Origin: Undaria pinnatifida | Taxonomy: Eukaryota; Sar; Phaeophyceae; Laminariales; Alariaceae | Assembly (NCBI GenBank): GCA_012845835.1 | Contig: JABAKD010000012.1 | Span: forward strand, 4,979,674-5,043,673 | DNA length: 64,000 bases | Direction: 5' to 3' | Shown here: positions 34,124 to 46,515 of the stretch, piece after piece | How the letters are laid out: each line of letters starts with the position of its first letter | How positions within the stretch are numbered: the stretch's first letter is position 1 | Program-made: the position numbers and the translations under genes | Notes under the pieces: model-generated | Told to the model about the DNA's origin: nothing | Seen by the model: the letters and a program-made list of their open reading frames with translations, nothing else | Database searches by the model: none

Positions 34124-35169
34124 TTATATATGTTGTACACTAAAAATCCAAGATCCAGGATTCGTCAAGATTCGAAAAACAATCTGTTAAAAAAAACCAA
34201 GAAACTGCTTTTTCGAACCACGGACTACTCTTGCGTGCTTGCGTGGCCGTATTTCTCTCGTGCTATCTCTGCCCCTCCTGTCTTTCCTCCTTCGTGTTGA
34301 TAGTCATGCACCACGCTATTCCAGAGCCTCCACACGGCATATGAAAGAGAGGACATCCACGAGAGAGAGGGACACATGCTCCGCTAGACGTGCACCATAT
34401 GTTTCGCGAGGCTCTTCGCGTTAGGAGCCGTATACTGTATACCACATGTTTACCTATCCGAAAAACTGAATTAAGGAAAACAAAACTTCCACTCAATGAA
34501 CAGCCCCATAGACAGCAGTAGTGGGTATACGGCGAAACGCAACCCCCCGCCCTCCCCGAAATTCCGACGATTGTATGAATAGGTTAAGGAGCCCCGTCAT
34601 TCAGAAACGTAGCACCAGTCGAGGGTTGGTTTGCTTCGTGTTGTGCGTCCTTGCGTCTTTCGTGGCATTTTTTGTCGGTTGATGTCCCAATCCAGGAAGA
34701 ATCTCCTTCTTCTGTTGGTTTTATTCTATTTTCTTCTTTTAGGCTTGCTTTTGATGTGTTTAACACCCCAACCCCGGTACGCTGACATTTCCGTTGATGT
34801 TGACGTGATTTTGGTATCTCTGTTCACAGTCGTGTGATCACATCATTTGTATCTCTCTTCGATGAGCATTCAGGATGAACGCTGACTGGGTGTTTTCATT
34901 AATATGTCGTTGGGTGGTAGAAGTAACCGACAACACACAACACAAACACACCCGGCACGGCAGTGCTGTAGAGCTGATGAAACTGCCAGACAGTACTTGC
35001 GTATACTCGTACTCGCAGTTGCACGTGCACGTGCTCGTATTCGCACAAAACGCTCGGGATCGGGACCTCGGGGTGCATCTATTAATCTGCAACTGCTCGT
35101 AGGTGAAGGTTGTCTCTGAAAGCGTTGTCAGCGAAAAATAAGATGCCAATTTTGAAATGTTTTCCTATT
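34124..35169. other. No recognisable feature
   Basis: I see no gene, repeat or motif that I can support in this kilobase. Short open frames on both strands lack any known motif and have no consistent upstream or downstream context. Confidence 0.5.
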
Positions 35170-35450
35170 ATTTACTTGTTCAACCTCTCCATACGTCAAG
35201 ATCCAAACAAAAGCTCGAGAATCCGCCCAAAATACAAAATTTTGGCGATTTCTCGCTTGCCTCCCTCGGCTCCCACACGCGCTCACGGCCAGGTGCGGAA
35301 CGGATAAGGCAGGGCGAGGGGTGTTGGAGCTGCCCCTCGAAGACAACGCTCCAACGAACCGATTTGACTGAGAAATTTGAGGTTCCAGAATCCCACACTA
35401 AGGCCGAGACGAAAAAAAAAGTCCTTGCCAATCCCTGTTTTCTCAAATTC
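35170..35450 (-). repeat. Dispersed repeat P, inverted copy
   Basis: The reverse complement matches P through GAACGCTCACG-like to CCGAGACGAAAAAAAAAGTC. It is the most diverged P copy in the window. Confidence 0.65.
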
Positions 35451-36110
35451 GTACATCATTTTATATATAGATATGCGGTGATACTACCATCCGTTTTTAC
35501 CATCACCCCCCCCCCCGCAACGACGCCGTAATACATGCCAATCACTGCGCGGGCTAGACAACCTGGGTACCGTTTCTTTGTTTTCTTTTGGCGGTCACCA
35601 TGATGGTTATCGAGTTAGATAATATTGTGCGGGGTGGACGACCCTAACTCCGCACAAGGGGAATGATTGCATCACCTAGTGTGAGTATGGTAAGGCACCC
35701 ACGCGGCAGTTACAATGTAATAGTACCCATTGCTGTCTCTGGAGTGGCCACGCCAGAAAACAAAGTTTAACTCATTGGCGCTGTCATCCATAGGCAAGAA
35801 GGTAGGTGCGAGGTGCCGAAGTCCGTCTTACGAGCGGTTCTTTGAAGGATGCAGTTAACTCTTCATGCGACTCGCCGAACACCTCACGATGTTTTCCGCT
35901 TGGTGCAAGCAATGTCTGTCTGGTTGGTGACAACCCGACGTGCTCCGTCCCGGCATAGTTGGGATGCGAGGGTCTATAGTCATACGACTACGGCCATGCA
36001 CAAACTGAGTACACCCTCCCCCCCCCCCTCCGATACAATCTCTCCTGGGGGGTGTTTTATCTTGTTATCTTGCGTCTTACACTAGTGGTGCACCCACTTT
36101 AAGGCCACCA
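35451..36110. other. No recognisable feature
   Basis: Unique sequence with two short poly-C runs (35505, 36018). No coding frame or known motif could be supported. Confidence 0.5.
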
Positions 36111-36219
36111 TGATAAGTAAGTGCCAATTTAGATGGTTTTATAGCTCGGCTCTGGTCTTGCCTTTTAATACCGCAAACATGATCCCATGGTGATTCCAAG
36201 TAGATAATGTTTTGTGACA

Positions 36220-36560
36220 AACCTATTTACTTGGTTTTATCTCTACCATGGCCTTAAACCGAATGGTATTAAAATGGAGGTCTTATCCCTACTACGGTCT
36301 TTTACCACTGCAAAAGTAATCCTAGTATTAATTCGAAGTGGAACTATTTACTTGGTTTTATCTCTACTATGGCCTTAAACCGAATGGTGTTAAAATGGAG
36401 GTCTTGTCCCTACTACGGTATTTTACCACTGCAAAAGTAATCTTAGTATTAATTCGAAGTGGATTGTTGTATGCGTGGCAAATCGATTTACCTGGTCTTA
36501 TCTCTGGTATGGTCTTAAACCGGATTGTCTTGAAAGGGGTACACCATATAGTCTACACGC
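36220..36560 (+). repeat. Tandem ~125 bp repeat, about 2.7 copies
   Basis: The phrase TACTTGGTTTTATCTCTAC recurs at 36229 and 36351, and in changed form at 36489, with the same following sequence (CTTAAACCGAATGGT). The spacing is 122-138 bp. No frame is shared. Confidence 0.75.
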
Positions 36561-36799
36561 TGCCTTCCCGTGTAGGAGTGGGTCCAGCTATGGTTCACCT
36601 ACGAAGCCAAACACCGAAAGAAAAAGCGAAGAAAAAGCACGCCGCCTCAAAAGAGCTCCTGAAGCACAAAGGTAAAAATAGTTTTGAAATGTAAGTACAC
36701 GCTAAAAATCGTTGGTCTTCAACTCGACAGCCAACAACACTGCAAAAGAAAGGTTTCCAGACCGTTGAAAATAAGTCACCTCTTTTTGTGAAGCAGAAT

Positions 36800-36983
36800 A
36801 TCAGGTCGTCCAGCATGTCAGGTTGTCCAGAATATCGGGTTGTCAAGAATACCGGGTTGCCCAGGATATCAGGTAGTCCAGAATATTGGGTTGTCAAGAA
36901 TATCGGGTTGTCCGGAATATCGGATTGTCCAGGATATCAGGTTACCTAGAACATCGGATTGACCAGAATGTCAGGTTGGCCAG
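36800..36983 (+). repeat. 17 bp minisatellite
   Basis: About eleven imperfect copies of ATATCGGGTTGTCCAGA run head to tail. Since 17 is not a multiple of 3, the open frame on the minus strand across it is not a repeat protein. Confidence 0.85.
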
Positions 36984-37267
36984 TCTTCGCTTGTCTTGGC
37001 CTGTTAAATTGCGTTGAAGCGAGTCGGAAATGGCGAGAGGGGGAGGAGGAGGAGGGTGGGACGTTGGGGGGGGCAGGAGGTTGGGGGGGGGCGTGCATAG
37101 GAGGGGGGGGGACAGGTGATCAGATGATCAAGTACTGTTATTCCATTGTCGCTGTCCGCCCTGCCTGACAGAGCGGTGGTGAGAAACATGAAAACCAGTT
37201 GGTGCATACCAGTATATACAGTCTATCTGTACAGCTACTAATGGAAATTATTGCGTAATGCCGATGA

Positions 37268-37421
37268 CGGTGGTGTTGGTGTTGGTGTTGGTGTTGGTGT
37301 TGGTGTTGGTGTTGGTGTTGGTGTTGGTGTTGGTGTTGGTGTTGGTGTTGGTGTTGGTGTTGGTGTTGGTGTTGGTGTTGGTGTTGGCGTTGGTGTTGGT
37401 GTTGGTGTTGGTGTTGGTGGT
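37268..37421 (+). repeat. GGTGTT hexanucleotide microsatellite
   Basis: About 25 uninterrupted units of GTTGGT with one interruption (GTTGGC at 37385). Open frames across it (Val-Gly, Thr-Asn and His-Gln repeats) appear on both strands and are artefacts of the repeat. Confidence 0.95.
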
Positions 37422-37684
37422 GCATGCTACCTGCAGTAGGAGCGAACCTAATTTTTGTGAAGCTCCTTCCTCGCTTGAAAGGGCTTCCATACCTTACCCC
37501 AAAACTGACATTTTTTGTGAATAAAATGAAAGTGACAACTCGATGAATAAAATCATGGCCTAGGTATAAAAAACGTCAATATATCGCAAAAACAAGAATG
37601 CCATTCCCACGATCTTGGGTTAATACTTTCGCCAAAAAAGGTATACGTTACCACTTCTATCGTAGCACGTGGTTTTTTTCTTAG

Positions 37685-37960
37685 AGTATCATAAAAATTT
37701 AAAATACACTCCATCCAGCTATGAGATCGAAGATTCCATCGAAACTCATCTTTGCAAGCTGTGTGTTACTCCGATCGCGCGTATTGCTGGGTGTGTGGGG
37801 GGGGGGGGTGTTCCTCAATAACGACTTGATAGGTCTCCGACTCCCCTTAGAACTACAGTAGTGTAGCTCGTACCAGGGTAAACAAGGTGATGTTAATCGA
37901 TCTGTGCACGGAAAGCAACAACACCTGTTTCTGGGTGATAGACGTGAACCCATTTTCAAC
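37685..37960 (+). repeat. Dispersed repeat R1, copy 5
   Basis: It matches R1 from AAAATACACTCCATCCAGCT through GACTCCCCTTAGAACTAC, with an internal G-run at 37798. It is more diverged than the 13.7-14.5 kb pair. Confidence 0.75.
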
Positions 37961-38650
37961 TCCTAAAATTATCCTAGTCTAACTCCGAGTGTTTTGTCTC
38001 CATGTCAAAAATGCGGTGCTAAAGGGATTGAAAGCTCATCATGCTGCACATTTTCGGATGGCCAACAAAACAAAACTAATAAAAGCTTTTCGTAGCGGTC
38101 ATGGGGAGCTTACCGGGAGGGTCCATGCGGGGGGCAGAAGACGCGTGCTACGCTACAATAATAGAGGTATTGCATTGTGGCTGAAAATGTATTTTGAGAA
38201 TGATGGAGCTCCTCAACTCCAAACTCGTTATTTTTTTTTTTTTGCGAATAATTTCCGTTGAATACCGAATTCACCCCACGCTAGGTAGGGGTGCAGCAGA
38301 AGATTGTAAGAAGTTTCTGAGCTCCTAACGCGAGGAGGGCAACCATAAACATCACGCGAAACATGACTTCTTCGAAGACATTCGTTCGCGCAACTCCCGG
38401 ACCAACCGTTCTAAGCGCTAGTCCTGAAACAAGTACACTCGTCCAGTTATCATACGTACCAATCGATAGTTCCACACTTTGAGGAGGAACTCAACCGGCA
38501 TTCAGAAACAGTTTGGCCCAAAACTTGCAGATCCTACCGTGGGATGACTCTCCCTATAGTAGGCCACGGAAACGTTCATAGGCTGGCTCTTCCCCCCCCC
38601 GCTAAAACAAACAAAACAGTTGTTGGGAGAGGTAGAGGGCTCGATAACTG
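37961..38650. other. No recognisable gene
   Basis: AT-rich unique sequence with T homopolymers. I can support no feature here apart from a short resemblance to the foldback elements that follow. Confidence 0.45.
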
Positions 38651-38658
38651 AGGGGCCT

Positions 38659-38752
38659 GCCTCAGACAAAAAAAGGTGTGCCTCCATCGACCGTCGCATG
38701 CGTCAGGAGAACGCGTACTACGGTAGGAGTACACCTGTTTTTCGTCTGAGGC
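38659..38752. repeat. Foldback element, copy 1
   Basis: A 94 bp inverted-repeat unit. GCCTCAGACAAAAAAAGGTG on the left faces CACCTGTTTTTCGTCTGAGGC-type sequence on the right, about 27 bp per arm with few mismatches. The short loop contains GCATGCGTCAG. This is a MITE-like or foldback structure with no coding capacity. Confidence 0.7.
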
Positions 38753-38771
38753 TCGTCACTATTGTTGAAGA

Positions 38772-38862
38772 GCCTCAGACAAACAAAAATGTGTACCTCC
38801 ATCGCCAATGCATGCGTCAGAAGACGTGAGCTACGGTAGAGGTACACCTTTTTTTTGTCTGA
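38772..38862. repeat. Foldback element, copy 2
   Basis: A second copy 19 bp after the first, with the same GCCTCAGACAAA start and GCATGCGTCAG loop, and a right arm degraded at its end (TTTTGTCTGAAAC). The two form a tandem of palindromes. Confidence 0.65.
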
Positions 38863-39600
38863 AACGGTTTCTGAATGACGGGGGGGATCCAAAATCGCCC
38901 GGGGAAAAAATCGCTATTTTTTGTTTTTTACGCGATTGTGTTTGGTGTATCTCCAGGCCGTGGGATTTTTTCCCCGGTGCTGTCTGTTGTAGCAGTTCTT
39001 TTGGAGGGGTTTTTTCTCCTTATCCATTTTTTGGGGGAGGAGGGCCGAAGCTACTCCTCGAGTGAACGGCCTCGACACATGCTACGGTACTATAGAGGTG
39101 CGCTGGCTCCTTGTTGCCTTCTGAGGGTGGTGACGTAACAAAATACTCTATGTGCCTCACCCAAAAAGTTCCTTCGTTTGGAGCAAAACCGAATGTGCAA
39201 TCCTATAAAAAAACCCAGTGGTGTCAGGCATACTAAAACAGTAATTTTGCCGAAAACAAGAATGGCATTATTCCGACGACTTTAGGTTTTAGCTACAACG
39301 TGGTATACCTTAATTCCTTAATGCCTCTATCGTAGCAAGTGTCGAGGCTCGCCACCCATAAAAAAGCCAAAAAACGGTATACCTTAATACCAGGTATATC
39401 GTAGCATGCGTCCAACCTCTACCGCAGTAGTATGTGTCAGGGAGTAGGTTGGATTATAAAAGGAACAGACGCGGCAGTTTAAGGCTGCGTTCCAGGGGAA
39501 AAAAAGCAATAACTACTACTGCTACTGCTGTTTATTTTTTTCTCGCGGATTCGTCGTCTTCTTGGGGCATTTTTTACACTCATCACGCCGCACATGAAGT
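38863..39600. other. No recognisable gene, foldback debris
   Basis: Pieces resembling the foldback elements recur (CGTAGCATGCGTC near 39400, CATGCTACGGTA near 39078), together with two similar GGTATACCTTAAT phrases at 39310 and 39377. No coding region is visible. Confidence 0.45.
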
Positions 39601-39619
39601 GTCAGACGATAAACGAAAC

Positions 39620-40591
39620 AATAGCAACGTTGGAGTCTCGTTCTACGGTACAACCCCCCCCCCCCAACGAAGGGAACGCGAAGTTCGTAAAACAAATGGA
39701 AACAGTGCAGATGACAACAGCAGCTAAAAAGATGCTAGGATGCTCAAGTACGACGTGTAGTACAGTATTAAGAGCAGAACGTAGCCACTTAAAACAAATA
39801 GAGACGTTAGAAAGTTGAAATGGCAATATAAAGTAAAGAATATGCCAGAAAACAGGTTGCCAGCCAAAGTTGATAGGGCTGTATGGGAGAATATCACAAA
39901 AGGGTGAGCTAGAATAAGATGGGATAACGTAGTCGAGAAATATGGAAGAATTTAGGGGGGGGCCAAGAAGAGGTACTGTCTTGTAGAGAAGTTTGGCGGG
40001 TACAAGACAGAAGTAAGCAAAATAATAGAAGAAAGGGAAAGGCTAGCGCTGATAAATAAGGTGAAAGAAGAGAAGCATTTAGATATATACGGGGGGTTGA
40101 GGCAATATGTTGGAATGAAAACGTATCCGCACGGCCCAAAGGACTAAGCGAAAAAGCTGAAACTACGATTTCGTGCAGGGGACCTGGACCTACCAGAAGA
40201 AGAAAGAGGTACACCAGTAGTCGGGAGGAGGAAGACGTGGCTACAAATATGTGCCCGTGTGGCACAACAATAGAGAGTAGGACTTGAAATGTACAAGGAG
40301 GAACGGGATGCGTTAGAGGAGGAGATGAGTAAGTTAGACGTATGTGACATGGAAGAGTTTGGTAGCCTACAGAGTAGCGAGAAAACGATCGCTATCCTAG
40401 GAGATAGATGGTGGCCGCAGATGGCGAAACAGGACGGGGATAGGATAAACAAACAGTTTACTTGCAGTATATGGAAGAAGCGTAACGAGCGCCCAAATGT
40501 TGGAGGTGTCTTTATTAGGAGTAGGAACGGTGCTCCGTCTCGAAATGGATGCATAGTCAATGGTCACATGACTAAGGCAAGCAACAAATGA
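39620..40591 (+). pseudogene. 3' end of a non-LTR (LINE-type) retrotransposon ORF
   Basis: Stretches of protein-like sequence in shifting plus-strand frames lead to CPCGTTIESRT at about 40250, the start of a Cys-rich motif of the type found after RT in LINE proteins. Its His-containing half is missing through a short deletion, after which the frame resumes as KEERDALEEEMSKLDV, ending in a TGA at 40589. RT and endonuclease domains are absent, so this is a 5'-truncated copy, the normal fate of such elements. No target duplication or poly-A was identified. The assignment rests on the zinc motif and layout and is moderate. Confidence 0.55.
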
Positions 40592-40734
40592 GTACGCCCG
40601 CCCGCCCCCCGCCCCCCCCCCCCTTCCCCGCCGCCCCCACCATAACCTACTAACCTTACGCGTGCAGTAAGCCCATTTTATATTCGGCGACCTATCCCCC
40701 CTCACCGGTCATACGACTGCAGGATATACATATA

Positions 40735-41090
40735 CATTAAAAAAAACATTCATTGTTTCAGGGATTCGGTCAGGAGTTTTTTCGTTCCGGCCTAAGTATG
40801 CGATTCGCGGAACTGGAAGTCTCGGTCCAATAGCTTCGTTCGAGCGCCGGCTTCGGGGGGTAGTTCCAACGCCCCTCGCCCTGCCGTGTCCGTTTCTCAC
40901 ATCGACGTGAACGCGGACGGATGCCGATCGAGACAAGCGAGAAGTTGCAAAAATACCGCATGTCGAGGAGGAGTTCCGGAGATTTTTGGATGTACCTTAA
41001 TGTCTGCAGCGCCTGGATGATTTACAAAATTGGCGTCATTTCCAAACGGTAGTTGCTAATGTTTGGAATTTTGCGGTGGCATGCATATAT
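40735..41090. repeat. Dispersed repeat P, copy 2
   Basis: A P copy from TTTCAGGGATTCGGTCAGGA to TTTTGCGGTGGCAT, following a poly-C stretch (40598-40625) and forming a tandem with the next copy. Confidence 0.8.
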
Positions 41091-41094
41091 ATAA

Positions 41095-41440
41095 AATCGT
41101 TATTTGGTTTCAGGGATTCGGTCAGGAGTTTTGTTTCGTCTCGACCCAAGTATGCAATTCGCGGAACTGGAAGTCTCGGCCAAATAGCTTCGTTCGAGCG
41201 CCGCCTTTGGGGGGCGGCTCCAACGCCCCTCGCCCTGCCGAGTCTGTTCCGCACATCGACGTGAACGCGGACGGATGCCGAGCGAGACAAGCGAGAAGTT
41301 GCGAGAATACCGCATGTCGCGGAGGAGTTCCGGAGATTTTATATGTATCTTAATGTCTGCAGCGCCTGGATGATTTACAAAATTGGCATCATTTCCAAAC
41401 GGTAGTTGCTAATGTTTTGAATTTTGCGGTGGCATATACA
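41095..41440. repeat. Dispersed repeat P, copy 3
   Basis: A near-identical tandem of the preceding copy at about 345 bp spacing. Its end (GCGGTGGCAT) runs directly into Q copy 2. Confidence 0.8.
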
Positions 41441-43064
41441 ACTTATTATTGTGCGGGCACAGATTGTGAGACAGACTAAACCAAACAACCGCAATTAATC
41501 AAGGCATGGAGCAAGTAAATCGCTAGCGTACCGGGTACTAGAACACAACAAAACAGACCAGAGACCTTAAAAATAAAAACTAAACACAACGAACGGAGTG
41601 GTCGCTCTTAAAAATCGCAGTACGAGAAGCAATGTTTTGTCAGTCTTTTTGGCCGCCGCTCCAAAGAGTCGTTCCGTATATATTGGTCCACGATCAACGA
41701 TCCATCTTTCAGGACCGCATAATATATCCCACACGAATTCCATGTACATTTATCCCCGCAAACGGAACCTGGATGCACTTCTAAAGGTAGGTGTGATTAT
41801 CAAGGTATATAAGGTGTTTCGAACGCTTTGATGTGTGGTTGCCAAAATTGCGCTGGCTGCTGCCTGTTGTTGTTGTTGTTGTTGCTGGTCAATCCGTTCA
41901 GCACCTCGACGTGAACGCGGATGGATGCTGAGCCAGACAATCGAGAAGCGCGCAAAAAGATGTATTTTGAGCGGTACTCTCCAGCTATTCTTGGGATCTT
42001 GATGTATGGAGCGGTTGATACAATAAAGCTTGGCAAGACATTATTCCCAAATTGGCGTCATATTTTGTCCCAAACCTAATATTGTTTACTCTAAAAAATA
42101 ATTCCCACGGTATTGTGGTAGGTATCATAGTAGTGCATTTATTTGTTGAATTTCGGTACAGGCACACGTACATACATACATGGATATAGACGTGGCAAGC
42201 GGACGCATGACTATAACGAGGAGGAGGTAGTAGTGGTGACGATTACTGCCCCAGAAAAATCCACACAGCAGCATTGTGAGTGGCTGCGTCTCCGGGGCCC
42301 CGAGGGTGGTATTATACAAGTTCGGACAAATCGACTTGGTTTGTACTCTCTTGCAAGCAATATACTTCGACGTAGGTACGTACGAATAAGACCACAAACA
42401 GCGATGCTCTATTACACACAAAATGCTTTTTGTCCATGACATATTTTATGGCATGGAGCGAGGGTGTACCACACATTTTCGACACAAAAAGTAAGGGGAA
42501 AAATAATCGTTCCTCCTGTTGTTGAGCTGCGCCACGCAAAGGTCGTAGTAAACGTCGACAGTATCCACGGCAAAGAAACCCGTGAGTGGCATGCATTCGT
42601 CCCGTATCGCATCGTTCGCGTTTAGTGTTTTTTTTCCCTGAGAAGACTCTTTGGAGGATGGCGTGCTTTGTTGTTGCTGTGGTCCCTGACTCCGTTGCTG
42701 TAGTCGTTGGCCGGCCAAGTGCAAGCGGTCGTGTTGGTACGCAGCTGACGAAAATAAGTTTGTGTTGCGTCGTACTTGACGTGCTCCTTGCTGCCGATTG
42801 CTGATTGGTCATCTCTTCTACCAGTAGCGATTTTTTTTCTCAGGCACACTTCTACTTTCCAGTTTCTGGGCATACAAGCCGTGATCACAGGTGCCGTCCT
42901 TCCCCCCCCCCCCCCCGGTTATTGCCCCTTCATTTTTCTTTTGCGCATATGTGGTTCAGCACCCACTGATCGTCGAGTTTTCATCGAGTGTTGCTAGCTC
43001 ACGCTCTCGCGCTTTCCGCAAGTCAGTTAGTGCACAAGAAAAAGCCTCCCGAAAAATTATACGA

Positions 43065-43240
43065 GTACGAACTCGGGGGGAACCGAACTCACGAAATTGA
43101 CCTATCTATACCAGGCTCGAGGATAACATGATACGCCACAGGGGCAGTGGGTAATATAGAGCCGGTGGCCCCGGTGGTCTAGTTGGTTTACACTATTGAT
43201 ACTATGAATAGCGTTGGTCCTTGAGTTAAATAACCACCGC
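43065..43240. repeat. Head-to-head tRNA-like pair, copy B
   Basis: Inverted arms CCACAGGGGC (43136-43145) and GCCCCGGTGG (43168-43177) with one mismatch. Same layout as copy A. Confidence 0.6.
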
Positions 43241-44919
43241 GTTGTGAGCTTTGTTGACTTTATTTATTTGAGAAATAAACAAGAAGAAACGGATCAACTA
43301 ACTGCTGAAATCGCCAAGCAGCGTGGGTAGGTACAATTCGACGCGAATCGTCGAGGGACGAAAATGCTGAATTCTTCTCGCCATCAAAATTAGGGCATGT
43401 ACCGCAGTGGGGATGGGGGAGGGGAATCTGAGTTGTACTACTGGGAGGGCGAGAGTAGTGCGAGCATCACAATAAATAGGATGGGGAAAAGAAGAGAAAT
43501 TAAATGTAGTACTGCTGCTGTAATAATACGATACCCAAGCAAGTTGCACCGATCGATTCGATCTGGACCGACTGCTGTATATTATGCAATTGGTCCATGT
43601 ACAACTTCTCCGATCACAGGCTAGTATGAGATGAAAGTCATTGAACTTGCTGAACTTCTTAGTGAATGGTGGTTTCCTCTATCCACGAACCCCGGCCGAG
43701 CCCATCAATCGAAGGTTGGGTTACTCTGTGCGGGGTGGTATCGAGGCAGGGGGTCAAACGAAATGTCCGCGTACCGCGGGGTTGGGGTACACGAACAAAA
43801 AGTCAGCAGTAGCGCGAGTTTCCCCAATTTTTTCCATTGAAAATAACTTGAAGGGTTTCTGAACCGGGGTTGGACCCTGTTCTGTGGTTCTGGCGTTGTA
43901 TACGAACCTCAGCTACCTAAGGCTTCCACACCGTGCGGTGTGGTGTCGACCCGGGAGAAGTCGGTTTTCGTCCCCGGTTTGTTGGCGTTGATGGGGTATG
44001 GAAGGATTTCTGGAACGGTGATGGGGCGCTATCCTCATCGGGTGCGTCGAAACGCCCCCCGCCCGTTTGCTGGTCTATCTCCTCACCGGGTGTCCCTGGC
44101 TCGACGAGCTGCACAGCCACTCAACGATAAGCCAATGTGAATAATAGATGATTGTCGCACCATGGTGCGGGGCTGTGTCGACCCGCGGGAGAAATTGGAT
44201 ATCGTCCCCGGTTTGCCAGGATTTCTGGAACGGGTACAGGACTATATATCCCCCCATGGTGGCGTTGCCCTTATGTCCGAGCCCCAGCCAATCAGCGGTA
44301 AGTAAATACGGTTGGAGTTCCACGTCGTGCGGAGTGGTGTCGACACGGGAAGTCATCACTATTGTTCTCGCGTTTTTGGAGCTGTAGAGATTCGGGGGAT
44401 TCATGAATCGGGGATGGGACCCTATTTTTCCCGTGTGCGACGGAAATGCCACCCATTGATGGGCCTCTATCCGCCTAGGACGGCGCTGTGGAGCTCGAAC
44501 CAATCGGCGATTAGCCAACGGGATCGGGGTTTTCTCACCGCGTAGGGTGGTGCCGACCCGAGAAAGCTCCGTTTGCTTCCCCGGTTGATGGAAGTTTTAG
44601 AGACGTGGAACGACCCCTGGACCGGGGATGGGACCCCATATCCTCCCGAGGTGGAGCTGGCTCAACATGCGAACCACGGCCAATCAGAAAGTCAGTCGGC
44701 TGGAGGAGTTGGGATTTCCACACCGTGCGGGGAGGTATCATGTGTGGATGATTCCGATCCCGGCATGTGACTCTATCGTGCCCGGGTGACGCCTACTGTG
44801 TGTATGAATCCTGTCCAATGCGCGATCAGACAAAACTGACATATTTTTATTTTCGTCTAATAAAACCCGAGTCTTAAATACTTAGCTAACAAAATCGTAA
44901 GCGCTGTAGCCGCGTACTG

Positions 44920-45227
44920 TATCTACAAGAAGTGAGCGATCTACACAGCTAGCAACAAGCAGCAGCATTGCAATAACAGTCGAGGAGCTGAAGGACGAAG
45001 GCAGTCACACCACCGTGTTTCGCGCCTGGAACAACGTCAGCTCGTTTCTCCACGATCAGACAACACACCGACAGTCGATCTGGGAGGCTCGGATCAAGAT
45101 GATACTACTATATCATGCATTGTGTAGTTCAGAAGCTGGCTCAGTGCGCGTTTCTCGGTGGCTACGAAGAGGACACGCAGCGGACATGGTCAGTGACCTT
45201 ACTGGCGCCGGATGCTTGATTGAGTAG
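44920..45227 (+). CDS. Unknown ORF of Q, second copy
   Basis: The counterpart of 11592-11957, reading VEELKDEGSHTTVFRAW then HDQTTHRQSIWEARIK and ending GAGCLIE with a TAG. It is free of frameshifts relative to copy 1, but many residues differ and no ATG precedes the conserved part. No known family is recognised. Confidence 0.3.
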
Positions 45228-45517
45228 AACTATCATAAGAAACGCACTCGACACGTTTCGTCGCCAGACTAAAGGGTCAGTCGGCGTGTGGTCGGATTTA
45301 TCCGATCGAAATCTGATGAGTGAAGCTCGGAATCGGATTCATTAAAAAAACGGTAGCTATTAATAGTGGTGCATTGTTATGATTGTTAGTATCTATCAAA
45401 CTCTTGGCGTTACCTTTCATACTGTACGTGCAGACTATGACTGTGTGTGGTGACTCACTTTACTCTACCCAAGTATTGAATCGAACAATTCGAAGTGCTG
45501 CCGCGCCCTAGCCGAAG

Positions 45518-45549
45518 CATGGGTCCCGGCGAATGCCGGCACCCATGCG
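45518..45549. repeat. GC hairpin module, copy at end of Q2
   Basis: GCATGGGTCCCGGC, loop GAAT, GCCGGCACCCATGC: a 14 bp stem with one mismatch. It is followed by GGAGCCCTTGTATA, as at 48061 and, in worn form, 53680. Confidence 0.8.
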
Positions 45550-45569
45550 GAGCCCTTGTATATAGAATA

Positions 45570-46215
45570 AAACATTCTTTTCTGGGGCGGCTCCAACGCC
45601 CCTTGCCCTGTCGTGTCCGTTCCGCACATCGACGTGAACGCGGACGGATGCCGATCGAGACAAGCGAGAAGTTGCAAAAATACCGCATGTCGATGAGAAA
45701 TTCCGGAGATTTTGGTTGCGCCTTGATGATTTACACACTTGGCATCATTTCCAAACGGTAGGTAGTTGCTATTGTAATGTTTGGAATTTTGCGGTGGCAT
45801 ACTCTCGAGCGTTTGTTGTGCTTGACGTCTGCAGGGCTTGAGCGTTTGTTTGTTTTGCTTGTCGTCTGCAGGGCTTGAACGAATGAAACACGTAAAAGTC
45901 TTCGGGGGGCGGTTCCAACGGGCAAAAGTCTTCGGGGGGCGGCTCCAAAGCCCCTCGCCCTTTCTTATCCGTTGGGCACCTCGACGTGAACGCGGATGGA
46001 TGCTGAGCGAGACAAGGGAGAAGTTGCAAAAATATTGTATTTTGAGGAGGTAATCTTGCGACTTCGGTTGTATCTTAACGACTTCAGCGTCTGGATAATT
46101 TCCAAAATTGGCATCATTTCCAAACGGTACGAGGTAGTTGCTAAAGTTTTGAATTTTGCGGTGGTATTCTCTCGAGCGTTTGTTTTGCTTAACGTCTGCA
46201 GGGCTTGAGCGCGTG
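45570..46215. repeat. Dispersed repeat P, copies 4 and 5
   Basis: Two consecutive P-like units (45580-45830 and about 45900-46215), the second with a short internal duplication of AAAGTCTTCGGGGGGCGG. They bridge Q2 and Q3. Confidence 0.7.
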
Positions 46216-46339
46216 TTATAATACCAGCTACACTGATCGTCGATTCTTCATGGAGTGCTGCTAACTCACGCTCTCGCGCTATCCGCAAGTCAATTACTGC
46301 GCAACAAAACGAAAAATCATACGAGTACGCAATCGGGGG

Positions 46340-46515
46340 GATTCGAACTCACGAAGCTGATCTATACCTACCTGTACCAGGCTCGAGGATATAGCCTGAT
46401 ACGCCACTGGGGCATTGAGTGATATATAGAGCCGGTCGCCCCGGTGGTCTAGTGGGGTTACACTCGAATATTACTACTATTAATAATAGCGTTGGTCCTT
46501 GAGTTAAATAACCAC
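46340..46515. repeat. Head-to-head tRNA-like pair, copy C
   Basis: Arms CCACTGGGGC (46404-46413) and GCCCCGGTGG (46438-46447), one mismatch. The B-box-like GATTCGAACTC is intact on the minus-strand unit. Confidence 0.6.

Larger units (their letters stand above)
41440..45490. repeat. Large noncoding repeat block Q, copy 2
   Basis: Collinear with 8130-12190 throughout. The tRNA-like pair is at 43065-43240, the ~180 bp repeats at 43680-44780 and the conserved open frame ends at 45227. The right end (TATTGAATCGAACAATTCG) passes into the GC hairpin module at 45518, which copy 1 lacks. No transposon gene is present. Confidence 0.8.

Noticed and set aside
37138-37524. Val-Gly, Asn-Thr or His-Gln repeat proteins
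   Set aside because: Artefacts of the GGTGTT microsatellite.
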